NCBI RefSeq assembly: GCF_003255815.1
Contig: NC_037689.1
Coordinates: 18,289,692 to 18,353,691, forward strand
DNA: 64,000 nucleotides
Source of the DNA: Theropithecus gelada
Taxonomy: Eukaryota; Chordata; Mammalia; Primates; Cercopithecidae
Direction: 5' to 3'
The notes under the pieces were generated by a model that made no database searches, had not been told where the DNA came from, and saw nothing but the letters and a program-made list of their open reading frames with translations. Numbering within the stretch: the stretch's first letter is position 1; every line of letters starts with the position of its first letter. Shown here one piece after another: positions 20,763 through 32,731 of this stretch. Both the position numbers and the translations under genes were made by a program.

Positions 20763-21391
20763 GTTTTTTTTTTTTTTTTTTTTTTTTTTGAGACAGAGTC
20801 TCACTCTGTCACCCAGGCTGGAGTGCAATGGCGTGATCTTGGCTCACTGCAACCTCCGCCTCCCGGGTTCAAGTGATTCCCTTGCCTCAGCCTCCTGAGT
20901 AGCTGGAATTACAGGTGCGTGCCACCATGCCCAGCTAATTTTTTGCATTTTTCTTTATTTATTTTGAGACAGAGTCTCCCACTGTCACCCAGGCTGGAGT
21001 GCAGTGGCGTGATCTTGGCTCACTGCAACCTCCGCCTCCCGGGTTAAAGCAATTCTCCTGCCTCAGCCTTTCAAGTAGCTGGGATTACAGGCACCTGCCA
21101 CCATGCCCAGCTAATTTTTTTTTTTTTTTTTGTATTTTTAGTAGAGACGGGTTTCATTATGTTGGTCAGGCTGGTCTCAAAGTCCTGACCTCATGATCTG
21201 CCCACCTCAGCCTCCCAAAGTGCTGGGATTACAGGCATGAGCCACTGCACCCAGCCATTTTTTTGTATTTTTACTAGAGATGGGGTTTCACCAGTTGGCC
21301 AGGCTGGTCTTGAACTCCTGACCTCAGGTGATCCACCCGCCTCGGCCTCCCAAAATGCTGGGATTACAGGCGTGAGCCTCTGCTGTGGCCA
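20763..21391 (-). mobile_element. Alu, outer element of a nested pair
   Basis: Antisense Alu interrupted at 20952 and resumed at 21257. ACCTTCT occurs on both flanks (20756 and 21392), an aged TSD. Confidence 0.9.
20965..21256 (-). mobile_element. Alu inserted in an older Alu
   Basis: Complete antisense Alu with a T-run at 21116-21131. The target TTTTTGCATTTTT and its diverged copy TTTTTGTATTTTT flank it. Confidence 0.9.
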
Positions 21392-22507
21392 ACCTTCTTT
21401 TCAAAGTTACATTGGTACATTTATGGCTCGTGGTTAGTCTCTTCTCAGTTAAGATCTCTAGGTGTTCCGCTAGCTCTGCATAGCCTCCCCCCTCCCCGTG
21501 CTGCTGTGGTGTACATCTTGTTCCTTCTCCAAGTGGGCTACCCTCCATTGAATTTTCTGAATTTAAGAAATACAGAATATATCAGAGTCACTTGAAATAC
21601 GTACTGGGATCTGAGGGCCTGGATATTGGAACTCTGTTTTCCTAGTAACTAGTGCGACCTCGGGAAATAACTTCAACTCTCTGAGCCTCGAATTCCTCTT
21701 TGTAAAAGGAAATCAATATTTTTTACACGCAGGTTGATTTAAATAAGAAATACATATTTAAGTAAGAAATATGTGCAGAACACATTTCCCAGGACTATGT
21801 GAATAAATGTGAGCCTGGCACTCATTCCCTCCTCGAGTTGTGAGAAGCTCATGTGAAACTGGCCAGCAGGGATTTCTCTTCCATCATTCAATAGGTCAAA
21901 GGAAAATTCTAATGTGAGCATAAGGGGAGAAGGGACCCCTGCGGAAAGCCATTTGTTACACTGAATCCTCTTGCCCCCAGCCAGGTAGAACTATCCCTAA
22001 GGTTGAGCAGCTCTTTCTAGTGGCCTGACTCACTGATTTCCCCTGGCTCTGCTGAAATATGTGCGGAGTACCTTTGAGGCATAGTTATGACTCCAATTAG
22101 TTCAGTTCTACCTTTGAGAAAATATTCATGTCACCAGCTTGCAGGGTGGATGAAACCAGAGGCGTTTGCATGGTGGCCTGCGATTAGCTTGCCCAAAGTC
22201 TACCCCCCTTGCGGGCCTCCCCACCTCAGTCCTCTTCCCTCTGATGACGCCTGCCTCGGCTGCGCCTGGGGAATTTCCTGCCTCTCTGCGTCTCCAGGCA
22301 GGCCAGCCTCTGGTTCCTGCTTCTTCCTTTCTTCCCAATTCGGCTTCCCTCTCCTCTCTCATAGTTGCTTCCTCTCAAAGCAAGTTTTCTCAATGTCCCC
22401 TTTTCTGTGGTCCCTGAAGACAGTTGGTGTGTCTGTTTTGGTTTTAAGGGTTTCAAAGGATGGTAAGAGCAACATCTGCTGTGATGCAGCAGCATCTCCT
22501 TTGCTGT
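21392..22507. other. Mostly unassigned stretch with MIR
   Basis: Outside the MIR-like part this is low-repeat sequence. 22180-22400 is C/T-rich and relatively GC-rich. A long open frame (22087-22662) runs from here into an Alu and has no recognisable domain. Confidence 0.4.
21590..21745 (+). mobile_element. MIR-like fragment
   Basis: Contains 'TAGTGCGACCTCGGGAAATAACTTCAACTCTCTGAGCCTC' type MIR core (tail part), moderately diverged. Confidence 0.6.
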
Positions 22508-22552
22508 ATTTTATTTTATTTTATTTTATTTTATTTTATTTATTTTATTTTG
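22508..22552. repeat. (TTTTA)n microsatellite
   Basis: Pentanucleotide tail of the adjoining antisense Alu. Confidence 0.92.
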
Positions 22553-23146
22553 ACAGGATCTTGCTCTGTCCCCCAGGCTGGACTGCAGTGGCACCATCTC
22601 AGCTCACTGCAACCTCTGCCTCCTGGGTTCAAGCCATCTTCCCACCCCAGCCTCCCGAGTAGCTGGGACTACAGGCATGCACCACCACACCTGGCTAAGT
22701 AAAAAAAAAATTTTTTTTTTTTTTTTTGAGACGGAGTTTCGCTGTTGTTGCCCAGGCTGCAGTGCAACGGCAGGATCTCGGCTCACCGCAACCTCTGCCT
22801 CTCAGGTTCAAGCCATTCTCCTGCCTCAGCCTGCCGAGTAGCTGGGATTACAAGCATGCACCACCATGCCCAGCTAATTTTGTATTTTTAGTAGAGATGG
22901 GGTTTCTCCGTGTTGGTCAGGCTGGTCTCAAACTCCTGACCTCAGGTGATCCTCCCGCCTTGGCCTCCCAAAGTGCTGGGATTACAGGTGTGAGCCACTG
23001 TGCCTGGCCATAATTTTTTTTTTTTTTAAGAGACAGGATCTCACTTTATTGTCCAGTCTGGTCTCAAACTCCCGGGTTCAAGTGATCCCCACTTGTCTCG
23101 GCCTCCCAAAGTGCTGGGATTATAGGCATGAGCCACTGTGCCTGGC
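22553..23146 (-). mobile_element. Alu, outer element of a nested pair
   Basis: Antisense Alu broken at about 22697 and resumed at 23030. CCTTTGCTGT at 22499 and 23148 is its TSD. Confidence 0.9.
22729..23009 (-). mobile_element. Alu inserted in an older Alu
   Basis: Complete antisense Alu with a T tail, nested in the mid-region of the outer element. Confidence 0.92.
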
Positions 23147-23224
23147 ACCCTTTGCTGTCTTATCTGATTCTTAGAGCCATCTCGATCCTGTGAAGGCTCC
23201 GTGGTATTGAGGAGGCTGAACTGG

Positions 23225-23410
23225 GTGGTGGTTAGGAGAACAAACTCTGGTGTCAGCAAACTTGGGTCATATCATGGCCCCCCTATGTACTAACTGAGGG
23301 ACCTTGGCTAAATCATTTAACCTCTCTTGGTCACTATTTTTTCACATCTAAACTAGGGAAAATACCATTTACTTCCAGGGATGGTGAGAGTTAAATGATG
23401 CGATGATATG
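23225..23410 (+). mobile_element. MIR
   Basis: AACAAACTCTGGTGTCAG, GGACCTTGGCTAAATCATTT and AACCTCTCTTGGTCACTA follow MIR order, nearly full length. Confidence 0.85.
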
Positions 23411-23588
23411 GTATGGAAGGGTTCAATTAAGGAAGAAAATCCTGGTCACTCAGGTAGCGCTAGATAACTTCTGTTGCTTCTCAGACCTGCTCTCCAGTTT
23501 CCTCCACCCTGCTCTCTGTCCCTCTGACTTCTGCTTGGGTTTGGCTAAGGGGGAGCGCCAGCAAGAAATCAAAGGAAGATGTGGGAAG

Positions 23589-23855
23589 CCAAGGCAGGAG
23601 GATCTCTTGAGGCCAGGAGTTTGAGACCAGCCTGGGTAACATAGTAAGATCTCATCTATACCAAAAGCAAAAAAAAAAAAAAAAAAAAATTAAAAATTAG
23701 CCGAATGTGGCAGCACGCACCTGTAGTCCTAGCTACTTGGGAGGCTGAGGTGAGAGGATCGCTTGAACCCAGGAGTTTGAGGTTAAGGTGAGCTGTGATT
23801 GCGCCACTGCACTCCAGCCTGGCTGACAGAGTGAGTGAGACCCTGTCTGTAAAGC
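23589..23855 (+). mobile_element. Alu, 5'-truncated
   Basis: Sense Alu starting at CCAAGGCAGGAGGATC, with a mid A-run at 23671-23690 and no clear 3' tail. Confidence 0.88.
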
Positions 23856-24288
23856 AACAGGGTAGAGTGAAGCCAGGGATCTACGTTCCTGGTTTTTCCC
23901 CTACGAGGTCACTGCAGTGTGGCTGTGTTCCTAGACAAAAGGTCATAGCTCTTTTCAAGGTAGCTTCTTTATGGGACTTTCCCCTTTTGGGTTCCAATTA
24001 CCACTCTGTCTCATTGACTTTGGACCTATGAGTAATAACGGCCTCAGGGTACTGCACTGACCTTCACTGACACAGCTGGGAGCTTCCAGAATGACCTCCT
24101 TCTTGGTGGGCTCCTTCCTTCTCAAAGGCTTGGGCCTTCAGGGCATGTCTCCTCACCAGGACTTTAGGAAATAATCAAATGAAATACTGTCTAGAATACT
24201 TCTTCACAGTAAAGCACTGTATGAGTACAAGGGTTTTATTACTACTATGAGTTGACTGAGCCCTAGTGGGTGAAAAATGACTACAAGA
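23856..24288. other. Unassigned stretch
   Basis: Low-repeat sequence. No ORF or regulatory signature that I can support. Confidence 0.4.
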
Positions 24289-24289
24289 G

Positions 24290-24587
24290 TCTGGGTGCGG
24301 TGGCTCATGCCTGTAATCCCAGCACTTTGGGAGGCCGAGTTGGGTGGATCATTTGAGGTCAGGAGTTCAAGACCAGTCTGGCCAAGATGGTGAAACTACT
24401 ATTCTCTACTAAAAATACAAATATTAGCCGGACGTGGTGGCACACGCCTGTAATCCCAGCTACTTGGGAGGCTGAGGCACGAGAATCGTTGAAACCCATG
24501 AAGCAGAGGTTGAAGGGAGCTGAGATAGAGCCATTGCACTCCAGCCTGGGCAACAGAGTGAGACTCCATCTAAGGAAAAAAAAAAGT
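24290..24587 (+). mobile_element. Alu (S-like)
   Basis: Complete sense Alu with a 10-A tail. Confidence 0.92.
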
Positions 24588-24890
24588 CGTATAGGAAAAT
24601 CATCTGGTCACCCGAGATGTTTACCTTAGGGCTCTCTTCTATTTAAATGCTTGGATTATAATTTCAAAACACAATATATAAAAATGACACCCAACTATCT
24701 TTGAGAACCTTAGAAAAAAATATTGTTAGGCATCTGTGTTGTAGGCAAAGAGCCCTTAGGGTAGTCTCCTGTCTTTTCTACCACATAGCTGCAGCCCTTC
24801 AGTCTCATTCAGGATTCCATTTGCTCTGTTTTGGTCACCAACACATCTGTCTTACCAAAAGGTGAGGAACTTTGGTATATATATTTATTT
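24588..24890. other. Unassigned stretch
   Basis: No feature recognised. A T-rich run leads into the next antisense Alu. Confidence 0.4.
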
Positions 24891-24906
24891 ACGTATTTAT
24901 TTTTTT

Positions 24907-25184
24907 AGATGGAGTCTTGCTCTGTTGCCAGGCTGGAATGCAGTGGCACAATCTCGGCTCACTGCAACCTCTGCCTCCCGGGTTCAAGCAATTCTCCTGC
25001 CTCAGCCTTCTGAGTAGCTGGGACTATAGGCACACGCCACCATGCCCAGCTAGTTTTTGTATTTTTAGTAGAGACAGGGTTTCACTGTGTTAGCCAGGAC
25101 GGTCTCGATCTCTTGACCTCATGATCTGCCTGCCTTGGCATCCCAAAGTGCTGGGATTACAGGTGTAAGCCACCACGCCCGGCC
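24907..25184 (-). mobile_element. Alu (Y/S-like)
   Basis: Complete antisense Alu. TTGGTATATAT and TTGGTCTATAT flank it as an aged TSD. Confidence 0.92.
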
Positions 25185-25226
25185 TTGGTCTATATTTTCT
25201 TTTCTTTTCTGTGGTGTTTGTTTGTT

Positions 25227-25411
25227 TGAGACAGGGTCTCACTCTGTCGCCCAGGCTAGGGTGCAGTGGCACGATCTCCACCTCCCAGGATCAAGCGATC
25301 CTCCCCTCTTAACCTCCAGAGTAGCTGGGACTACGGGCATGCACCACCATGCCCGGCTAATTTTTGTGTTTTTTGTACAGACAGGGTTTTGCCATGTTGC
25401 CCAGGCTGGCT
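25227..25411 (-). mobile_element. Alu, truncated
   Basis: Antisense Alu ending at CATGTTGCCCAGGCTGG, so the left monomer is missing. There is a small deletion after ACGATCTCC. Confidence 0.88.
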
Positions 25412-26915
25412 GTATTTTCTTGGTCTGTGAATTACAGGAGCTTTGCCTAGTCCCTAAATACAATTTGATACAACTTAATGTGCACATCAGACTTTTAAAA
25501 ATTTCTGATGTTTTTCCCTCAGGCTGCCTCACAAGCTCTTAGGGCTGGAAGGTAGAGAAAACTCACTCCTTTGGGCACTGGTTTCAGGCCAGAATTAAGC
25601 TTTTAGTATTTCTCCCTGGAGCTCACAGGTTCTCTGAATTGTACTCTCAGACGTGTCCAAGTAAGATCAGCGTTTCTTCAGCCTCTTCTCTTAACAAAAT
25701 ACCACCCACCTCTTCTTGATTGTCTTGCTTAACTTCCATCCAATTTGTATTAATATATGTCCCTTCCGGTTCTGACTTTTCTAAGACTCAATGTTCTCTT
25801 CTTCTCTAAACTGTCAATCTTTTTTTTTTCTGGTTTTCTTTTCTTTTTTTTTTGGGAGAGACAGGGTCTCACTATGCCCACGCTGGTCTTGAACTGCTGG
25901 TTTCAAGCAAACCTCCCATCTTGGCCTCTCAAACTGCTGGGATTAGAGGCATGAGTCACCACAATCAACCTCAAATATAATTTTTGAGTCATTCTTCTAC
26001 CCTGTTGCCCAACCTCTACCTGAGCCTATGAGTCAGTTTATGTCATTGTTACCTTTTCATCCCAAACTCATCTTAGTTGTTATCATGAAGGCATAATTAG
26101 TTATTATCATGAAGGCATAATAACAATTCACATAATGAAGGAAGAGTCCGTCATCACAGTTTGGCTAAATCAAGTGATCTTGTATCTGTGGCCACAGAAT
26201 TTGGTTGAATAAACTCTGAATTGCTATACATGTGTGGGATATGTGGGTTCCACGTAAGGCCAATTTTTGTTACTCATCCATCCGTCCCCAATCAGTTCAA
26301 TTGAACAGTTACTGTCTGCCTTTTAGGGACTGCTTCTCGATTGAGTTGAGCCGTACTGTGCAGAACATTGAGAAACTCTCAACTATTTTCTTTAATTGAT
26401 ACCCAAGGGTGGCCACTTCCTCTCTAAACTTTTCATGACGGCCTGTTGCTGCCTTCCTCCAGTCCCATGATTCTACAGCCATTCTTCCCTTAAAAAGACA
26501 ATGTTTGTTCTTGTTAAGGTCTTGTTAAAAAAAACGCAAAACAAAACTAGGCTCAAGATAATGGCAGATATGTGCGTTAAAAGAAATAAGATAACGACCT
26601 GAAATCACCTACACAGTCATTGTAAACCCTGCTTGTCTGGTTACAGTTATGGTTAGGCAGAGAGAGCTAGAATGATCCAGAAACCTGAAGGACATAAGTG
26701 AATGGCAGTGCTGAAATCAGCATTGCACTCTGGCGACATCCTAAAACCACTCAGAAACAGGGCCAGGAATTCTGCTAGACCCCTAAGGATGTCAAACCAC
26801 TTGGTTTGACACAATTAGTTTTGTTCAAATCAGAGCCAACACCAGCACCAGCCATAAACTGCCTCTTAAAGGAGAAGAAATACATTGGCTTAAATTTTTT
26901 GTTTTTGTTTTTGTT
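25412..26915. other. Largely unassigned stretch
   Basis: Contains one Alu fragment (25856-25971) and a short direct repeat, TATCATGAAGGCATAAT, at about 26081 and 26105. 26500-26790 may be an old repeat. No gene is seen. Confidence 0.4.
25856..25971 (-). mobile_element. Alu fragment
   Basis: Antisense fragment, GAGACAGGGTCTCACTATGC to GGCATGAGTCACC, missing the middle of the element. Confidence 0.75.
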
Positions 26916-26921
26916 TTTTTT

Positions 26922-27211
26922 TGAGACAGGGTCTCACTCTGTCGCTCAGGTTGCAGTGCAGTGGCATGATCACGGCTCACTGCAGCTTCGATATCCCAGG
27001 CTCAAGCGATCCTCCTACCTCAGCCTCCCGAGTAGCTGGGATTACAGGCATGTGCCACCATGCCTGGCTAATTGTTTTTTTTTTTTGTTTTTTTTTTTTT
27101 TTAGTAGACATGGAATTTTGCCATGTTGGCCAGACTAGTCTTGAGCTCCTGGTCTCAAGTGATCCACCCACCTTGGCCTCCCAAAGTGCTGGGACTACAC
27201 CGTGCCTGGCT
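26922..27211 (-). mobile_element. Alu (J/S-like)
   Basis: Antisense Alu whose internal T-rich linker (27074-27101) has expanded. It ends CGTGCCTGGC. Confidence 0.9.
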
Positions 27212-27515
27212 TTTTTTTTTTTTTTTTTTTTTAAAGAGACAGCGTTTCGTTCTGTGGCCCAGGCAGGAGTGCAGTGGTGCCATCATAGCTCATTGCAGCC
27301 TCAAACTCCTGGGCTCATGGAATCCTCTCACCTCTGCCTCCAGAGTAGGTATGACTACAGGCATGCACACCACATCTGGATATTTTTAAATTTTTTGTAG
27401 AGACAAGGGTTTCACTATGTTGCCTAGGCTGGTCTTGAACTCCTGAGCTCAAGTGATCCTCTTGCCTTGGCCTCTCAGAGTGTTGGGATTACGGTGTGAA
27501 AGGTGTGAACCTTAG
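27212..27515 (-). mobile_element. AluJ-like
   Basis: Old antisense Alu with a 22-T tail. Its left end has decayed to AACCTTAGCACC. Confidence 0.88.
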
Positions 27516-27556
27516 CACCAACCAGAAATTTATTTATTTATTTATTTTCTTTTCTG

Positions 27557-27833
27557 AGACAGAGTCTTGGTCTGTCACCATGCTGAAGTGCAGTGGTGCG
27601 ATCTCGGCTCACTGCAACCTCCACCTCCTGGGTTCAAGCTATTCTTGTGCCTCGGCTTCCTGAGTAGCTGGAATTACAGGCACGTGCCACCATGCCCGGC
27701 TAATTTTTGTATTTTAGTAGAGACAGGGTTTCACCATGTTGGCCAGGATAGTCTCAATCTCCTGACCTTATGATCTACCCGCCTTGGCCTCCCAAAGTGC
27801 TGGAATTACAGGTGTGAGCCACTGCTCCCGGCC
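27557..27833 (-). mobile_element. Alu (S-like)
   Basis: Complete antisense Alu with an (ATTT)n tail at 27527-27548. It is the third antisense Alu in a row. Confidence 0.92.
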
Positions 27834-27860
27834 TGAAAATTCTTTAAAACTGAAAGGAAA

Positions 27861-28139
27861 GGCCGGGTGTGGTGGCTTACACCTGTAATCCCAGCACTTT
27901 GGGAGGCCGAGGCGGGTGGATCACGAGGTCAGGAGATCGAGACCATCCTGGCCAACATGGTGAAACCCCTTCTCTACTAAAAATGTAAAAAATTAGCCGG
28001 GCGTGGTGGTGCCAGCCTGTAGTCACAGTTACCAGGGAGCCCAAGGTGGGGAATCGCTTGAATCCGGGAGGCGGAGGTTGCAGTGAGCTGAGATTGCGCC
28101 ACTGCACTCCAGCCTGGCAACAGAGCAAGCCTCCGTCTC

Positions 28140-28168
<29 letters not shown>
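27861..28168 (+). mobile_element. Alu (Y-like)
   Basis: Complete sense Alu with a 27-A tail, convergent to the preceding Alu. CTGAAAGGAAA and CTGGAAAGGAAA are probably the TSD. Confidence 0.93.
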
Positions 28169-28171
<3 letters not shown>

Positions 28172-28244
28172 GAAAGGAAATACTTCTGAGTCCAGGCAGA
28201 CAAAGCCTGGTGGGTTGAGGGGCAGTCCCCAAGGGATGTGTTCT

Positions 28245-28838
28245 CATTCCTAACTCTGGAACCTGTGAATGTGATCTTACCTGGCAAAAGGGTCTTTGCA
28301 GGTGTAATTAAGTTAAGGATCTCAAGATGAGGAGATCACCCTGGATCATCTAGGTGGGCCCTAAATTCCAATGACAAGTGTCCTTATAAGGGAAAGGTAA
28401 ACTGGGCGCGGTGGCTCACACCTGTAATCCCAGCGCTTTGGGTGGCCGAGGCAGGAGGATCACTTGAGCCCAGGAGTTAGAGGTTGCAGTGAGCTATGAT
28501 CACGCCATTGCACTGCAGCCTGGGTGACAGAGCGAGACCCTGTCTCAAAAAAAAAAAAAATAAATTAAAATTAAAAAAAAAGGAAGAGACAGAGAGAGAC
28601 TTGAGACAGAAGAGAAGATGTAGCTACACAGAGGAGTTTCGACAACAGAGGCAGAGATTGGAGTGATGCAGACACATGCCAAGGAATGCTAAAGATTGCT
28701 GGCAGCCGTCGGAAGCTAGAAGGAGTACAGCCCTGTGGACACCTGGTCTCCAGAAGTGTGAGAGGATGCGTTTCTGTGGTTTGAAGCCACCATGTTTGTG
28801 GTAATTTGTTGTGGCAGCCCTAGAGAACTAGGACTCCA
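28245..28838 (+). mobile_element. MLT1-like MaLR LTR
   Basis: Motifs in family order: ACCTGTGAATGTGATCTTACC, GGGTCTTTGCAGGTGTAATTAAG, GTGGGCCCTAAATTCCAATG, GTGTCCTTATAAG and TTTGTGGTAATTTGTTGTGG-CAGCCCTAGAGAACTAGGAC. Split by a short Alu at 28400-28575. Confidence 0.85.
28400..28575 (+). mobile_element. Alu with internal deletion
   Basis: The sense left arm jumps from CCCAGGAGTTAG to GAGGTTGCAGTGAGC, omitting about 130 bases. A-rich tail. Confidence 0.88.
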
Positions 28839-29660
28839 GTAGTAAATCCAGCAAGTTGGAGGTCAAACTCCAGGCAGAGCCAAGAGTTTGGGTCTCTGGG
28901 GGTCTCAGGGGGTCCCAGGAGTGGAGACAATCTCTTCTTTGTGAGGATGAGCTGGTGGTTGTCTGGGTTGCACAGTGGTCCCCCTGTGCACTCCTGTGAC
29001 CAATGGCCAGGAGGAATCCACGGACTGAGGACTGGCTTAAGAACATTTCATACTCTTGACCACTGTCAGCATTAGTGCTGCAGGGATCGGTGGATGCTCT
29101 AGACACAAGTGAGAGTGAGAAGACTTTTAAAAAGCAGCCAAGGAGAAAGCAATCTATATTTGCTTGGTGGAAATAAAATTTTACTGCGCTGTGAGCCAGG
29201 CTTATTAATTCAGAGTAGGGAAAAGAAATTGGCAAAGCCAACCACCTTTTATTTGATAAAGTGACCGGCCACCTGAGGCAGGCACGTTTTAAAGACACTG
29301 GGTGAAAACGCTCACTGCGTGAGGGTGGAAGAGGGAGACAAACAAGTATGATTCTGAAAGAACGATGGCATAGAACGTTCACATACATACAGGCTCCTAG
29401 GAAGAAAACGCTGAATTTCAAAATTCTTCTTCACTGGAAACTGCTCTAAGACCTTTCTCTGTTGCAAAGAGAGGGGGCTACGATAAGGAAGAGAAAGGAA
29501 AAGATCTTTGATGTATTTATTTATTAACATTAGAGCTTTGACTATCCACCTCAGCATTATCCAGGGAGATAATATCCTGTTGGTTTGATAATGTTTAAGA
29601 ATCCTTGAACATTGGTTTGCTCCTGTTCACGTGTAATTTCACGTTTAATTTAATTAATGT
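28839..29660. other. Unassigned stretch with the longest non-Alu ORF
   Basis: Low-repeat sequence. An antisense open frame (28828-29421, 197 codons) begins here and has no recognisable motif, signal peptide or family. It runs to the MLT1-like LTR end. Probably chance. Confidence 0.35.
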
Positions 29661-29667
29661 ATCTATT

Positions 29668-29871
29668 TTGAGATAGGGTCTCACTGTATCACCCAGGCTA
29701 AAGTGCAGTGGTGAGATCATCGCTCACTGCAGCCTCAACCTCCTGAGCTCAAGCGATCTTCTCACCTCAGCCCCCAAGTAGCTGGGACTATCAACTTGTG
29801 CTCCACCCCTGGCTAATTTTTTTTCTTTTCGAATTTTAGTAGAGACAAGGTCTCCCTATGTTGCCCAGGCT
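29668..29871 (-). mobile_element. AluJ-like, truncated
   Basis: Antisense Alu ending at ATGTTGCCCAGGCTCA, so the left monomer is missing. Confidence 0.85.
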
Positions 29872-31159
29872 CAATTTCGTACTTTATATTTAAATAACTA
29901 GATTTCCTAAATAAGAATCACTCCTTTCTCTTTTAAGAGAAGATAGTTACTTAGAGGGTAGCTAGGACTGATTATTTTCTTTGGTATGTCCTAAGGAACT
30001 ATGTAAACCTTGATAGAAAATTTCCAGACTACAAAAATGGCTTCACTACCAACTCCTTCCCCTCTTCCATCTTTTGAGCTTAGAAAAACAAGATAAAGAA
30101 GGTTATATCTTTTCAGTTATTCCTTTCTCATCTATTTCCCCAGTTTGGTCTACACTGAAAGCATACATGATTCATCCTCCATTGGTTCATTTAATAATCT
30201 TTTTTCCTTAGTTCCCACATATCCAATCTATAAATCAAGCACACGAGATATATAGATTCTAAGTATCAGGTGGAATTCTGCCTTACACTCCAGAACAGTT
30301 TTTTTCTAATGCTGTTTTTCATGTTAAGCAAAATCTGTAAGTATCGTAACAGGATTCAACCAGGGAAACGGAGCCATTGTGAGTATTCTAGGAATAAAAC
30401 CGTTCACAGCTGTGGGAAGAGCTGGGGAAGTGAATGTCTGGAAGGAGGAGTCAGAGGATCAGAGAGTCACTAGCTGTTGCCGGAAGCACTGGTGCAGTTG
30501 GGCAAATCAGAGCTTGCAGGAAAATTCCAGAAGCCAAAGCACATCTAGCCACCGAAGCGGGGCTGCGGAGGGGGAGTTCGTGGCGAGGTTTATGGGAGCT
30601 GTGGTCTCTATGTAGCTCCCGCCCCATGTGGCGCGACAGCCAAGCCCCTGGTGGTGGGCCCGAGGCAGCTGTTGGGTAGCAGAGCCAACAGCAGGAAATG
30701 TTAGCTGGGAGGGAGCAGAGGAGAGAGCCGGATAAACCAGGAGCTGCAGGGCCTCTCAGGGCCCCTCTGTTTCTGTCCTTCACTGTATCTGACGGGAAAC
30801 CTGCCAAGGGCAGTGACTACTGCTCGCCTTCCGCCCTACAATTCTTGCACAAGGTTCTCTTTTGGCCAACTCTAACCCGGAATCATAGCAGGGAGGGGCT
30901 TCTAGGAAATGGAGTTCCCAGCTTTAATTGAGTTGCCATAGCACAACTCAGCACCGCATCTCCCAGCGTGATCAATGAAATGACATCACAAGCTCGGCAA
31001 AAGCCATTTAAAAATAACTCCTTCATTCTACTGTCCCTCAGCTCAGAAGTCAGGTGCGTGCATAGGTCGCCCTTCGTAAGATTCTCCACTTTCGGAGGTG
31101 GTGGACCTGGCAGGGTGTTGTAGGAGGGAGTGGCGTGTGCTGAGAAGCTCACAGGATCC
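29872..31159. other. Unassigned 1.3-kb stretch
   Basis: AT-rich to 30400, then GC-richer to about 30800. Several overlapping ORFs of about 80-118 codons on both strands have no recognisable domains. Confidence 0.4.
30540..30680. promoter_or_regulatory. CpG-richer patch with Sp1-like site
   Basis: About eight CpGs in about 120 bp outside any Alu, with CTCCCGCCCC at 30616-30625, the complement of a GC box. No TATA or gene is adjacent, so a promoter or enhancer role is speculative. Confidence 0.25.
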
Positions 31160-31320
31160 TTAGTCTTGGCTGTGACTCACAGGCATTGTGTAACCTCAGG
31201 CAAATCCCTCCTGTCTGTGCCTCTGGTTTGTTCATCTGTAAAATGGGCAGAATTGTACTCAGTTGTACTCAGAAAACGGAAGTGAAAGCCCCTTGTAAAC
31301 TGCTGAATGCCAGGATAGTT
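31160..31320 (+). mobile_element. MIR
   Basis: GACTCACAGGCATTGTGTAACCTCAGGCAAATC region, then GTTCATCTGTAAAATGGGC, match the MIR order. Confidence 0.8.
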
Positions 31321-31353
31321 ATAAATTCCTTTTTTTTTTTTTTTTTTTTTTTT

Positions 31354-31647
31354 TTGCGGGAGCGGGGAGGACAGAGTCTTGCTGTGTCACCCAGGCTGGA
31401 GTGCAACGGCACAATCTCGCCTCACTGCAACCTCCGCCTCCCGGGCTTAAGCGATTCTCCTCCCTCAGCCTCCCAAGTAGCTGGGATTACAAGCGCCTGC
31501 CACTGTGCCTGGCTAATTTTGCATTTTTGGTAGAGACAGGGTTTCGCGATGTTGGCCAGGCTGGTCTCAAACTCCTGACCTCAGATGATCAGCCGCCTCG
31601 GTCTCCCAAAGTGCTGGGATTACAGGCGTGAGCCACCGTGCCCGGCC
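31354..31647 (-). mobile_element. Alu (S-like)
   Basis: Antisense Alu with a long T tail (31331-31355). AAATTCCTTT at 31323 and 31648 is the TSD. Confidence 0.93.
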
Positions 31648-31657
31648 AAATTCCTTT

Positions 31658-32428
31658 ATTTCAAGGAATATTCTTCAGTTTGGCAAATGTTTGGAGTTTA
31701 CGTACAAAATACATACTCAGAAGGAATTATGAAGTGAATGAATTCCTGAATAAACATGACTTGGCATCATGGGGAAACAATTTACAGTGTTGGTGGGTAC
31801 ATAATTTCAGAGATGGAAGCTGCCAAAAGATCTTCTTTTCTCCTAAAAACCCATCCCGTGGACCCTCATTGGTGGCCTGATAACCCAGAAGTTTCCCTGC
31901 CACTAAAGAGATCTGTTTATTTTCCAGTTAACAAAGAGTGAAGGGGACATTATCATCATCATCATCAACATCATCACCATCATCATTGTTATTTGCCTGA
32001 AGGCCCAGAGTACACCTTAATGGAGCACTGCTGATGGGAAAGGAATTAGCATTGACCTCTCAGGAGGTTAATTTGGGAGTTTAGCTCATGATCTAGTAAT
32101 TCTGCTTCTGGGAGTTTATGGGAAGGAAGTGCTTTAATATGTGCACCTGTGTGATCGCTGGGCTTTAGCATTTTAGAGGTGAGCCAACTGTATCTCAGAG
32201 GTGACCGTGTCTTGCATTGAGGAGAGAGAGCACCTGCAAGAACTTCCATGCTACATTCTATTTGGGAAGAACCTGAACCTTGCATAATGTAGACGAAGAG
32301 AATTAACAAGAATTTGTGGCACCCCTTTTTGTCAGTTCTTCTTCCAGATAATAGGAATATAGCAATAAACAAAACAAACCAAGTTCCTGCCCTCATGGGG
32401 AAGAGAGGCAATCTAAACATGAAAAATG
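31658..32428. other. Unassigned stretch with (ATC)n
   Basis: Contains a trinucleotide ATC/ACC repeat at 31951-31987. A 130-codon antisense ORF (32046-32438) has no recognisable motif. Confidence 0.4.
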
Positions 32429-32731
32429 GGCCAGGCACGGTGGCTCACACCTGTAATCCCAGCACTTTGGGAGGCCGAGGTGGACGGATTACCCAAGGTC
32501 AGGAGTTCGAGACCAGCCTGGCCAACATGGCGAAACCCCATCTCTACTAAAAATACAAAAATTAACTGAGCATGGTGGCACATGCCTGTAATCCCAGCTA
32601 CTCGGGAGGCTGAGGCAGGAGAATCGCTTGAACCAAGGAGGTGGGGGTTGTAGTGAGCTGAGATTGTGCCGTTGCACTCCAGTCTGGACAACAGAGCGAG
32701 ACTCTGTCTCAAAATAAATAAATAAATAAAA
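32429..32731 (+). mobile_element. Alu (S-like)
   Basis: Complete sense Alu with an (AAAT)n tail. Confidence 0.93.

Noticed and set aside
22087..22662. 191-codon ORF as a gene
   Set aside because: Its last part is Alu, the rest has no recognised domain or splice context, and no other support exists.
26921..27400. 159-codon ORF as a gene
   Set aside because: It runs through two antisense Alus; the residues (e.g. MITAHCS, GITGMCHH) are typical Alu translation.
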